A stretch of DNA of 33,410 nucleotides from Candidatus Atribacteria bacterium (GCA_003451675.1 DMCY01000105.1:1-33410), one strand, 5' to 3'; shown: positions 8,155-16,066, numbered from the stretch's first letter. Numbers and translations are program-made. The notes: generated by a model not told the origin, from the sequence alone.

Positions 8155-8543
8155 TTTTCAGATACCTCCGGTTTGTGTAAAAGTTTTACTGGAAAATCCA
8201 AAATACCTCTTTTTACTTCCGTAACCGAAATTGAACCCGCTCCTAACTCTTCTTTAAGAAAATCCAATGCTTTTTCACTTTTAATTTCAGTTCCGCAGGT
8301 AAAAATATCTAAGGCACAATAGCCACATTCAGGCCAGGTGTGAATGGAAAAATGGGATTCGGAAATTACCACCACCCCACTTACCCCGTGAGGAGAAAAT
8401 TTATGGAAGGTCGAATTTAGAGCGGTTGCTCCTGAAATCTTTACTGCTTCTAACAGTAGTTCTTCTATTTTTACAACATTGTTAATTAAGCTGATATTGC
8501 AATTATAAAGTTCTACTAATAAATGATTCCCCAAGTACTTCAT
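8142..8543 (-). CDS. speD: S-adenosylmethionine decarboxylase proenzyme
   Basis: Pyruvoyl enzyme that decarboxylates AdoMet to give the aminopropyl donor for SpeE. The 133 residues match the short prokaryotic (Thermotoga/Bacillus-type) class. The self-cleavage site is SES at 61-63, cleaving before S63, and S55, H68, E72 in HTWPE and C83 in DIFTCG fall at the numbering known for the Thermotoga maritima enzyme. The N-terminus MKYLGNHLLVELYNC is standard, which fixes the ATG. Its Shine-Dalgarno (AAGGA) sits only a base from the ATG, unusually close. It heads a three-gene operon with the paralogue and speE, has a good promoter at 8662-8690, and has a hairpin at 8555-8576 in its leader. Confidence 0.96.
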   Translation of the reverse strand: MKYLGNHLLVELYNCNISLINNVVKIEELLLEAVKISGATALNSTFHKFSPHGVSGVVVISESHFSIHTWPECGYCALDIFTCGTEIKSEKALDFLKEELGAGSISVTEVKRGILDFPVKLLHKPEVSEKCAI

Positions 8544-8554
8544 TCCTTAACTTC

Positions 8555-8576
8555 GCGATATATGACGATATATCGC
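8555..8576 (-). promoter_or_regulatory. Hairpin in the speD 5' leader
   Basis: A nine-base-pair stem (GCGATATAT / ATATATCGC) with a GACG loop, 12 bases upstream of the speD ATG and just downstream of a G-run on the minus strand. No U-run follows, so it is not a terminator. It could limit ribosome access to the tightly spaced AAGGA-ATG. The regulatory role is inference. Confidence 0.45.
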
Positions 8577-8661
8577 CCCCCCTTCTTAAAAAAATTAGCT
8601 GCATATATCTCTACTTTCTTGATATTTCGCAGTATTAAAAAATCATTAAAATACAAAAGAT

Positions 8662-8690
8662 AATATATCAAAGTCTCTGCAATTAATCAA
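8662..8690 (-). promoter_or_regulatory. Sigma-70/A-type promoter of the spe operon
   Basis: On the minus strand, TTGATT (8685-8690), a 17-base spacer, then TATATT (8662-8667). Spacing is ideal and both boxes are close to consensus. Transcription would start near 8655, leaving a leader of about 110 bases with the hairpin at 8555-8576. Confidence 0.55.
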
Positions 8691-8816
8691 TATATTCTAA
8701 TATATTTTTAAATTTTTTTTATAAAAAATGAGGAGAGAGTATAAGTGTGTTGTACCTGTTATTTTTTTATTGTTTTTTCTCTGTTTTATCTCTAAAAATT
8801 TATTGTCCAGATAATT

Positions 8817-10112
8817 CTATCGGCCAAATACTCTGATAAATATTGGGTCTAAATTTTTTAGATAAGTCTGATAATCAAAGCATTCTTCTATCTCTGATTT
8901 TGTTAAATATTGACCTACTTCCGGGTCTCCCAATAAAAGTTCTTTAAACTCGGCTTGGCCCTGCCAGACCCGCATAGAAATTCCCTGCACCATCCGGTAA
9001 GCTTCCTCTCGGGAAAGACCCTTTTCGGTAAGGTCTAACATTATTTTTTGAGAAAAGATCAGACCTTTGGTTTTTTCCAAATTTTCTTTCATTCGCTCGG
9101 GATACACATTTAAATTAGAAATAAGATTGGTAAATTTTTGTAACATATAATCGATTAGAATATTGCTATCGGGAATAATAATCCGCTCTGCAGAAGAATG
9201 AGAAATGTCCCTCTCGTGCCATAGGTTTACATTTTCCAGAGCAGTCATGGCATTAGCTCTAACTACTCGGGAAAGTCCGCAAATTCTCTCACAAATTATG
9301 GGATTCCTCTTGTGAGGCATAGCCGAAGAACCTTTCTGTCCAACGGTAAATTTTTCCTCTGTTTCATAAACTTCAGTCCTTTGCAGGCCTCTAATTTCCG
9401 TAGCAAATTTCTCTAAAGAACTGGCTATTACCGCCAAAGTACTCAAATAATAAGCATGCCTATCTCTTTGAATAATCTGATTGGAAATCTTAGCTGGTTT
9501 TAGCCCCAATTTTGCACAAACATATTCCTCGACATGAAGGTCAATGTGGGCAAAGGTGCCTACTGCTCCTGATATTTTACCGTAGCTTACTTCTTCCTGG
9601 GCTTTCTTCATCCTTTCCAAATTTCTCTGCATTTCGGAGAACCATAAAGCCATTTTAAACCCAAAAGTTATTGGCTCGGCATGAACACCATGAGTCCTTC
9701 CTACCATTAAGGTATATTTGTGCTCTAAGGCCTTTTCTTTTAATGCCTTTATCAAATTTTCAATATCTTCTATAATTATTTTGGCAGACTGTTTTAACAT
9801 CAAAGCCAGAGAGGTATCTAATACATCAGAAGAAGTTAATCCTTGATGAAAATAGCGGGAATGCTCTCCTAAATTTTCTCCGACGGCAGTGGTAAAAGCC
9901 AGTACATCATGTCGGGTTATTTTTTCAATCTCCTGAATGCGTTCTAAAGAATATCTGGCATTGCTTCTAATATTTTCAATGGCTTCTTGATCTATCTTTC
10001 CTAATTCAAATAAAGCCTCACATACCAAAAGCTCTATTTTTAACCAGGTTCTATATTTGTTTTTCTCCTCCCAGATATTTTTCATGACCGGGAGGGAATA
10101 TCTATCAATCAT
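8817..10112 (-). CDS. purB: Adenylosuccinate lyase
   Basis: Catalyses two fumarate eliminations in purine synthesis: SAICAR to AICAR, and adenylosuccinate to AMP. From the chosen start it has 431 residues, typical of the Bacillus/Thermotoga type. Visible: N-terminal RYSLPVM, H68 in TRHDV, TSSDVLDT (93-100), catalytic H141 in GRTHG, and the signature loop GSSAMPHKRNP (261-271) with the catalytic serine. The frame extends three codons upstream to a GTG at 10119-10121, but that GTG is part of the GAGGTG Shine-Dalgarno, so I start at ATG 10110-10112. It lies downstream of purA across a 161-base gap filled by an inverted repeat array, and probably belongs to the guaA-purA-purB run. Confidence 0.95.
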   Translation of the reverse strand: MIDRYSLPVMKNIWEEKNKYRTWLKIELLVCEALFELGKIDQEAIENIRSNARYSLERIQEIEKITRHDVLAFTTAVGENLGEHSRYFHQGLTSSDVLDTSLALMLKQSAKIIIEDIENLIKALKEKALEHKYTLMVGRTHGVHAEPITFGFKMALWFSEMQRNLERMKKAQEEVSYGKISGAVGTFAHIDLHVEEYVCAKLGLKPAKISNQIIQRDRHAYYLSTLAVIASSLEKFATEIRGLQRTEVYETEEKFTVGQKGSSAMPHKRNPIICERICGLSRVVRANAMTALENVNLWHERDISHSSAERIIIPDSNILIDYMLQKFTNLISNLNVYPERMKENLEKTKGLIFSQKIMLDLTEKGLSREEAYRMVQGISMRVWQGQAEFKELLLGDPEVGQYLTKSEIEECFDYQTYLKNLDPIFIRVFGR

Positions 10113-10130
10113 TGATATCACCTCTTTTTT

Positions 10131-10265
10131 GGTTAGTTGGTTAGTTGGTTAGCTGGTTAGCTGGTTAGCTGGTTGAGGAATAAGTATATTAAAGAATTGG
10201 CACTAAACCAATTAACCAATTAACCAACTAACCAATTAACCAATTAACCAACTAACTAGCTAACT
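10131..10265. repeat. Inverted TTGGTTAG / CTAACCAA array between purB and purA
   Basis: The left arm is GGTTAGTT/GGTTAGCT repeated about six times; the right arm is AACCAATT/AACCAACT repeated about seven times. The arms are complementary and separated by ~32 bases, so the transcript could form a long AU-rich hairpin. Similar arrays occur at 290-332, 11636-11690, 13794-13832, 16117-16177, 31623-31662 and 32791-32850. Confidence 0.8.
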
Positions 10266-10273
10266 TTTATTTT

Positions 10274-11569
10274 TTATTTAAATACTTTTTCTCGAATAAT
10301 AGTTTGACTTCTTTTGGGACCGATAGATACTATAACTACTTTAGTTTTTACCAATTCTTCTATCCGGTTAATATATGCCTTTAATTGTCGGGGAAAGTCT
10401 TCATATTTAGTTATCTGAGAAATATCTCCTTTCCACCCTTCCATTTCTTCGTATACCGGGATACAGTTCTCCAAGATCTCTAAATTAACCGGAAACTCTT
10501 TTATTGTTTCTCCATTATATTTATAAGAAGTGCATATTTTGATCTTGTCAAAATCACTTAGGACATCTATCTTAGTTAAAACCATGCTATCCATCCCATT
10601 AATTCTGACTGCATAGTTTACCAATACCGCATCGAACCATCCACATCTTCGAGGTCTTCCGGTAGTTGCTCCAAATTCTCCTCCTTTTTGGCGGATACAT
10701 TCTTCCAATTCTCCTTCTAGCTCGGTGGGGAAAGGCCCTCTTCCTACTCGGGTAGTGTAGGCTTTGGTTATTCCCATAACTCTGTCTATCTTAGTAGGAC
10801 CTACGCCTGTTCCAACGCAGGCCCCGCCAGCTATTGGATTAGAGGAAGTTACATAAGGAAAAGTGCCGTGGTCAATATCTAATAGAGTTCCCTGAGCACC
10901 CTCAAATAATATTTTTTTATCTTCATTAATAGCCTGATTCAGGTATAGGGAAACATCTATCACATATTTTTTTAACAATTGACCATATTCTATATATTTT
11001 TTTAAAATGTCTTTCTTTTCCTGATTAGATATTTTAAGCCCATATAATTTTTCAAAAATATCATTTTTTTCGTTTAAATTAATCTCTATTTTTTTTGATA
11101 AAGATTTCCCATCTATCATATCAATCATTCTTATCCCGGTGCGAGCAATTTTATCTACGTAGGCTGGACCAATACCTCTTTTAGTCGTACCTATTTTATC
11201 TTTCCCTCTTTTAGCTTCTTTTATCTCATCTAAGCTCTTATGATAAGGTAAGACAATATGGGCTTTAAAATCTATTAATAAATTACCGTCTATTTCTATG
11301 TTTTTTTTCTTTAAACTTTCAATTTCCTGTAATAAAGATTCCGGATCTATCACTACTCCGTTACCGATAAGACATTTTACCCCTTGATGCAAGATGCCAG
11401 AAGGAATAAGATGGAAGATATATTGTTCATCCCCCTTTACTACTGTATGACCGGCATTACAACCCCCTTGATATCTAGCAATAATGTCTGCTTCCTCGGA
11501 AAGTAAATCAGTTATTTTACCTTTTCCTTCATCTCCCCATTGAGAACCAACTACTACTAATGTTGACAT
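10274..11569 (-). CDS. purA: Adenylosuccinate synthetase
   Basis: GTP-dependent ligation of aspartate to IMP, giving adenylosuccinate, the first committed step to AMP; PurB next door completes it. From the chosen start it has 431 residues, standard. The N-terminal GSQWGDEGKGK (8-18) has the P-loop-like motif and D13, and H41 lies in GGCNAGHTVV, both at E. coli numbering. Other signatures seen are GTTKRGIGPAY, FEGAQGTLLDIDHGTFPYVTSSNP, GVGPTKIDRVMG and TGRPRRCGWFD. The frame also allows an ATG six codons upstream (11587); neither start has a well-spaced Shine-Dalgarno (AAAGGA directly abuts the upstream ATG), so the N-terminus is uncertain. The family's usual start favours the inner ATG. Confidence 0.95.
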   Translation of the reverse strand: MSTLVVVGSQWGDEGKGKITDLLSEEADIIARYQGGCNAGHTVVKGDEQYIFHLIPSGILHQGVKCLIGNGVVIDPESLLQEIESLKKKNIEIDGNLLIDFKAHIVLPYHKSLDEIKEAKRGKDKIGTTKRGIGPAYVDKIARTGIRMIDMIDGKSLSKKIEINLNEKNDIFEKLYGLKISNQEKKDILKKYIEYGQLLKKYVIDVSLYLNQAINEDKKILFEGAQGTLLDIDHGTFPYVTSSNPIAGGACVGTGVGPTKIDRVMGITKAYTTRVGRGPFPTELEGELEECIRQKGGEFGATTGRPRRCGWFDAVLVNYAVRINGMDSMVLTKIDVLSDFDKIKICTSYKYNGETIKEFPVNLEILENCIPVYEEMEGWKGDISQITKYEDFPRQLKAYINRIEELVKTKVVIVSIGPKRSQTIIREKVFK

Positions 11570-11587
11570 ATAGCTTAAATTATCCAT

Positions 11588-11833
11588 CCTTTCATATTTA
11601 TTAACTATCTCTAAATATTTGTAATTATTAAGGTATTTAGTTAGCTAGTTAGTTGGTTAGTTGGTTTAATACTAATTCATCAACCAACTAAATATTCCTC
11701 TTTCCAAGATACGAGATTATTCTGACTCTTAGATTCCCTCTTCCGCGGGAATGATAGAGGAGTATGTATTTTTTTACTATTTACTCGATATTAGTTATTC
11801 TATCCGCTATACGCTATACGCTATACGCTATTT
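11588..11833. repeat. Repeat-filled gap between purA and guaA
   Basis: Holds a TTAGTTAGCTAGTTAGTTGG array with an inverted CAACCAACTAA partner (11636-11690) and, directly before the guaA stop, a tandem CGCTATA heptamer repeated ~3.7 times (11805-11830). No gene or clear terminator. Confidence 0.65.
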
Positions 11834-13384
11834 TCATTCCCATTCGATCGTTGCAGGTGGTTTTGAACTTATATCATAAACCACACGGTTAATACCTTTA
11901 ACCTCGTTGATAATTCTGTTAGATATCTTTCCCAATACCTTATATGATATTTTAGCCCAATCAGCAGTCATCCCATCACTGCTAGTTACAATTCTTAAGG
12001 CAAGAACAAAATCATAGGTTCGAACATCTCCCATCACTCCTACCGTCTTTATCGGGAGCAGAATACCAAAAGATTGCCAGACCTTTTTATATAAACCATT
12101 CTTTTTTATTTCCTGCTTAACTATCTCATCTGCTTCTCTTAAAATATCTAATTTTTTCTTATCGGCCGAACCAATTACTCTTATAGATAACCCCGGCCCA
12201 GGGAAAGGTTGTCTCCAGATTACCTCTTCGGGAAATTTTAATTTTTTTGCTACTTTTCTCACTTCATCCTTAAACAGATATTTTAAAGGCTCCAGGACTT
12301 TAAGTTTCATTTCCTCAGGCAATCCACCTACATTATGATGAGACTTAATCTTTGAAGAAGGACCTTCTAAAGAAATACTCTCTATTACATCGGGATAGAG
12401 AGTCCCTTGTAATAAATATTCTACCTTACCGATGTCTTTAGCCTTCTCCTCAAATACTCGGATAAATTCTTCCCCAACGACCTTTCTCTTTGTCTCGGGG
12501 TCGCTTACATCTTTCAATCTCTTTAAAAATCTCTCAGAGGCATCAACATAAATTAAATCTATTTTAAAATTGTCTTTAAATCTTTTCTGTACTTCTTCTG
12601 CTTCTCCCTTTCTTAATAAGCCATTATTAATAAAAATACAATATAGCTGATTGCCAATAGCCTTGTGGGTTAATACTGCTGCCACCAATGAATCTATCCC
12701 TCCACTTACGCCAGCTACTACCATACCTTTGCCTACTTTTTCTTTAATCTCCTTTACAGATTGTTCGATGAATGACCCCAGATTCCAACTAGGCTTGCAC
12801 TGGCATATCTTATAGAGAAAATTCTCAAATATCTTTTTCCCTAAAGGAGTATGAGTGACTTCGGGGTGAAATTGGACTCCATAAATCTTTTTCTCTCTAT
12901 TTACCATGGCTGCAACTTTGGTATTTTCACTCTGAGCAATAACTTTAAAATTTGGAGGAAGATTTTCTATTAAATCCTGGTGACTCATCCAACAGGTGGC
13001 ATTATTAGAAAATCCATAAAAAATATCTTCTTGATTATCCAAAATAACCTTAACTCTGCCATATTCTGCTTGAGATGTTTTTAACACTTTCCCTCCTGAA
13101 ACTTGGGCGATTAGCTGGGCACCATAACAAATTCCTAATATAGGTATCCCTAATTCAAATATCTTTTTATCGCATACCGGTGCTTGGTCTTCATATACGC
13201 TTGCTGGCCCTCCAGATAGAATAATCCCTTTAGGTGGATTCTGTTGTATTTTATCCAGGTTAACATAATAAGGAAGTATTTCCGAATAAACCTTGGTTTC
13301 TCTTATTCTTCTGGCGATTAATTGGGTATATTGTGAGCCAAAATCTATAATTGCAATCCATTCTCTCTTTATTTCTTTTTTCAA
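11834..13384 (-). CDS. guaA: GMP synthase (glutamine-hydrolysing)
   Basis: Amidates XMP to GMP using ATP and ammonia released from glutamine. The 516 residues are the full two-domain enzyme. The class I amidotransferase domain (about 1-195) shows GICYGAQL with nucleophile C86, and FHPEVTHT supplying the catalytic His and Glu. The ATP-pyrophosphatase domain has the P-loop GVSGGIDSLVAA (near 224), and the C-terminal dimerisation domain ends in the typical PPATIEWE. The start is TTG at 13382-13384, six bases after GGAGAG. It is the first gene of the guaA-purA-purB run on the minus strand, so both branches from IMP/XMP are supplied together. It is divergent from fhs. Confidence 0.96.
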   Translation of the reverse strand: MKKEIKREWIAIIDFGSQYTQLIARRIRETKVYSEILPYYVNLDKIQQNPPKGIILSGGPASVYEDQAPVCDKKIFELGIPILGICYGAQLIAQVSGGKVLKTSQAEYGRVKVILDNQEDIFYGFSNNATCWMSHQDLIENLPPNFKVIAQSENTKVAAMVNREKKIYGVQFHPEVTHTPLGKKIFENFLYKICQCKPSWNLGSFIEQSVKEIKEKVGKGMVVAGVSGGIDSLVAAVLTHKAIGNQLYCIFINNGLLRKGEAEEVQKRFKDNFKIDLIYVDASERFLKRLKDVSDPETKRKVVGEEFIRVFEEKAKDIGKVEYLLQGTLYPDVIESISLEGPSSKIKSHHNVGGLPEEMKLKVLEPLKYLFKDEVRKVAKKLKFPEEVIWRQPFPGPGLSIRVIGSADKKKLDILREADEIVKQEIKKNGLYKKVWQSFGILLPIKTVGVMGDVRTYDFVLALRIVTSSDGMTADWAKISYKVLGKISNRIINEVKGINRVVYDISSKPPATIEWE

Positions 13385-13576
13385 ATGAATCTCTCCAGCT
13401 TATGTTTTTTGATTTCTATAATATACTCTATAAAATTTTAATAATCCGCTTACATAAATTTAAATTAGTCGTTAGTGAATATTTTAACGAATAGGATAAA
13501 TCAATAAACTAAAAGCGAAAAACCATAAAAGTATCGAGTATCGAGTTAAGAAAGAGAGGAAAAGATACAAAAAAGG

Positions 13577-13684
13577 GTTACAATAATTTGTCATTGCGAG
13601 CGATAGCGAAGCAATCTCAAGTCCTTACAAATCAAGGGATTGCTTCGTCGCTTTGCTCTTCGCAATGACAGAACTGAATGTAAA
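13577..13684. repeat. Dispersed imperfect palindrome with conserved outer arms, upstream of fhs
   Basis: The core 13590-13669 begins GTCATTGCGAGCGATAGCG and ends TTCGCAATGAC, with inner arms GCAATCTC / GGGATTGC. The outer flanks GTTACAATAATTT and AGAACTGAATGTAAA match, inverted, the flanks of the copy at 6733-6846, supporting a common ~110-bp unit. Confidence 0.8.
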
Positions 13685-13859
13685 TAGCATTCCTCTTCCT
13701 ATCTAACTACCCTACCAAAGTTTACACTAACGACATAATTATCATTAAAGAATTTTCTACTTCTTAGTTCTTACTTCTCTACTTCTCTTTCCTAAACCAA
13801 CTAACCAGTTAACTATCTAACCAACTAACTGATTTTTAGCTAGATACGATTCACGAGAT

Positions 13860-13912
13860 ACGAGATACAAATTAAGGCTTACGTAAAAAGGAAATTCCTA
13901 TACAATTAAATT
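13860..13912. repeat. Dispersed ~53-bp element, copy 1
   Basis: Nearly identical to 32859-32911: ACGAGATAC, AATTA, GGCTTAC, two variable bases, AAAAAGGAAATTCCTATA, then CAATTAAATTA. It contains the palindrome GGAAATTCC. Confidence 0.75.
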
Positions 13913-13991
13913 ATTCACAGTAACAATTATAACATATCTTTGATTTGTAACCATAGTAATTTAATATTTTTTAAATTTTTTTTAAAAAAAA

Positions 13992-14020
13992 GAAGGATTT
14001 TTAAAATTTATGTAGTATAA
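13992..14020 (+). promoter_or_regulatory. Sigma-H-like promoter upstream of the glycine riboswitch / fhs
   Basis: GAAGGATTT (13992-14000) fits the Bacillus sigma-H -35 consensus RNAGGAWWW, and GTAGTATAA (14012-14020) fits the -10 RNNGAATWW except at one base. The 11-base spacing is normal for sigma-H. The symporter upstream region (21680-21708) has the same pair at identical spacing. A start near 14027 would put the whole riboswitch in the transcript. Sigma assignment is inference. Confidence 0.5.
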
Positions 14021-14086
14021 AGTAGTATAATTAATAATATATTCACATTATATTAATAAAAAATTTTCTCCCAATTAAATATAACA

Positions 14087-14285
14087 ATCTGTATGAAAGT
14101 AGGGGGAGAAATCTTTTCTTCTTTAGAAAAGGAGCCGAAGGGGCACGATGTATGATACATTTAAACTCTCAGGCAGAAGGACCCTTACTGGACAGAACTC
14201 TGGAAAGTTTTTTAATAAACACCGAAGGGGCAATTTTTCGTTATATATTAATAATGAAAAAAATCTCTCAGGTAAAAAGACAGAG
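14087..14285 (+). ncRNA. Tandem glycine riboswitch (two aptamers plus leader-linker kink-turn helix)
   Basis: Both aptamers carry the family core. Aptamer 1 (14098-14189) has P1 AGTAGGGG pairing CCCTTACT, then GCCGAAGGGGCA and ACTCTCAGGCAGAAGGAC. Aptamer 2 (14198-14285) has P1 CTCTG pairing CAGAG, then CACCGAAGGGGCAA and CTCTCAGGTAAAAAGACAGAG. The leader TCTGT (14088-14092) pairs with ACAGA (14192-14196) in the linker, matching the P0/kink-turn helix known for complete tandem riboswitches. The 3' strand of aptamer 2 P1 overlaps the 5' arm of the terminator at 14279-14324, so glycine binding should prevent termination (an ON switch). It controls fhs and possibly the gcv genes beyond. Confidence 0.95.
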
Positions 14286-14324
14286 CAGGAATAATCTTTT
14301 AATATTTCTGTTCTGTCTTTTTTT
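14279..14324 (+). terminator. Riboswitch expression-platform terminator
   Basis: GACAGA (14279-14284) pairs with TCTGTC (14312-14317), with further pairing inward (CAG/CTG, AA/TT, AAT/ATT), followed by a seven-T run (14318-14324). It competes with aptamer 2 P1 for CAGAG at 14281-14285 and lies 44 bases before the fhs ATG. Confidence 0.88.
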
Positions 14325-14368
14325 ATTTTAAAATAAAATAGTAAAAAATAAAATCAGGAGGTACTTAA

Positions 14369-16066
14369 ATGAAATCAGATCTGCAGATAGCTCAAGAAGC
14401 TAAACTAAAACCGATTACTGAAATTGCCACATCGATCGGGATAAAAGAAGATGAATTAGACCTCTATGGTAAATACAAAGCCAAGGTCTCCCCCGATCTC
14501 TTAAAGAGGCTAAAAGATAGACCTCAAGGCAAATACATAGTGGTAACTGCCGTTACCCCTACCCCACTGGGTGAAGGTAAGACCGTAACTTCCATCGGCT
14601 TAGGCCAGGGTCTGGCTAAAATAGGTAAAAAAGTAGTTAACACCTTACGAGAACCCTCGATGGGACCGGTCTTCGGGATTAAAGGAGGAGCAGCCGGTGG
14701 AGGATATTCTCAGGTAGTTCCTATGGAAGACTTAAACCTACATTTTACCGGAGACATCCACGCTGTGGGGGCAGCTAATAATCTGCTTTGTGCTATGCTG
14801 GATACTCATCTACAAAAGGGGAACAAATTAGGAATAGACATTCATAATATCAATATTAATCGAGTGGTCGATATCTCTGATAGAGCTCTCCGTCATATTA
14901 TTATTGGTTTAGGAGGTAAAGTTAATGGCCTCCCCCGGGAGACCGGTTATGATATCACGGTGGCCTCGGAAGTTATGGCTATCCTCTCTTTAGCTACCGA
15001 TGTCTTTGATCTTCGAGAAAGATTAGGTCGGATGACCGTAGCCTATACCACTGATGGTAAACCGGTAACCGCCGAAGATTTAAAGGCTGCCGGAGCCATG
15101 ACTGTCCTCCTAAAAGATGCCCTAAAACCTAACCTCATCCAGACTTTGGAACACGGTCCCTGCCTGATGCACTGTGGTCCTTTTGCCAATATCGCCCATG
15201 GTAACAATTCAGTACTTGCTGATCTGATTGCTACTAAATTAGGTGACTATATAGTGACCGAATCCGGCTTCGGAGCCGATATGGGTTTTGAGAAGATGTG
15301 TAACATAAAATGCCGCACCAGTGGTCTGAAAGTAGATTCAGCAGTAGTAGTATGTACCATACGAGCCTTAAAGATGCACGGTGGTGCTATAAAAGTAGTT
15401 GCCGGGAAACCCTTGGATCAAGAAACACTATCACAAGAAAATTTAGAGGCAGTAGCCAAAGGGTGTGAAAACTTAGAGAAACACATAGAAAATGTCCTCC
15501 TGCACGGAGTACCCCCAATAGTAGTTATCAACCGCTTCCCCACCGATACCCCAGCCGAAATAGAATTGGTTAAAGAAAAAGCTTTAGCTACCGGAGCGAC
15601 TGCTGCGGTCACTCATGAAGTCTGGGCCAAAGGAGGAGAAGGAGGAATCGAATTAGCCGAAGCTGTAGTAGAGGCTACTAAAAAACCCAATCATTTCCAC
15701 TACCTCTATCCCTTAGATTTATCTATCAAAGAGAAGATTGAGACTATCGCCACTAAGATCTACGGGGCAGAGGGAGTTGATTATACCCGTTTAGCCGAAA
15801 AGAAGATTAAACTATTTACCGAAGTAGGTTTCGATAAACTCCCCATCTGTATGGCTAAGACTCATCTTTCTTTATCTCATGAGCCATCAATTAAGGGTAG
15901 ACCTCGTAATTTCCGTATACCCGTAAGAGATGTCAGGGCTTCCGTTGGAGCAGGTTTCCTCTATCCTCTTTTAGGAACCATGATGACTATGCCAGGTTTA
16001 CCTTCAGTACCGGCATCTACTAAAGTAGATATTGATGAGAATGGGAATACAGTGGGATTGTTCTAA
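14369..16066 (+). CDS. fhs: Formate--tetrahydrofolate ligase
   Basis: ATP-dependent formation of 10-formyl-tetrahydrofolate from formate; reversible, so it can also yield ATP and formate from C1 units released by glycine cleavage. The 565 residues are standard. The nucleotide loop TPLGEGKT is at 65-72; EPSMGPVFGIKGGAAGGG and HFTGDIHA follow, then the folate-site region with DVRASVGAGFLYPL near the C-terminus. The ATG follows AGGAGG at ideal spacing. The gene looks clearly richer in G+C than its neighbours (several 60-base lines near or above 50%), which may reflect high-expression codon choice or transfer. It is directly under the glycine riboswitch and shares a strand with gcvH-PA-PB-T, 886 bases on, with no terminator seen between. 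Confidence 0.97.
   Translation: MKSDLQIAQEAKLKPITEIATSIGIKEDELDLYGKYKAKVSPDLLKRLKDRPQGKYIVVTAVTPTPLGEGKTVTSIGLGQGLAKIGKKVVNTLREPSMGPVFGIKGGAAGGGYSQVVPMEDLNLHFTGDIHAVGAANNLLCAMLDTHLQKGNKLGIDIHNININRVVDISDRALRHIIIGLGGKVNGLPRETGYDITVASEVMAILSLATDVFDLRERLGRMTVAYTTDGKPVTAEDLKAAGAMTVLLKDALKPNLIQTLEHGPCLMHCGPFANIAHGNNSVLADLIATKLGDYIVTESGFGADMGFEKMCNIKCRTSGLKVDSAVVVCTIRALKMHGGAIKVVAGKPLDQETLSQENLEAVAKGCENLEKHIENVLLHGVPPIVVINRFPTDTPAEIELVKEKALATGATAAVTHEVWAKGGEGGIELAEAVVEATKKPNHFHYLYPLDLSIKEKIETIATKIYGAEGVDYTRLAEKKIKLFTEVGFDKLPICMAKTHLSLSHEPSIKGRPRNFRIPVRDVRASVGAGFLYPLLGTMMTMPGLPSVPASTKVDIDENGNTVGLF

Larger units (their letters stand above)
13385..14086. other. Divergent gap between guaA and the glycine riboswitch
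   Basis: No gene seen. From left: a TTAGTCGTTAGTGAAT word (13464-13479), the imperfect palindrome (13577-13684), TATCTAACTAC...CCAAAGTTTAC (13702-13726), a CTTCTCTTTCCTAAACCAACTAACC composite like that at 285-332, an ACGAGATAC array, and the GGCTTAC...TATACAATTAAATTA element (13860-13912). The last ~100 bases hold the fhs promoter. Confidence 0.65.

Noticed and set aside
8555..8576. Intrinsic terminator of purB
   Set aside because: No U-run on the minus strand after the hairpin; the spe promoter lies upstream, so it is in the speD leader.
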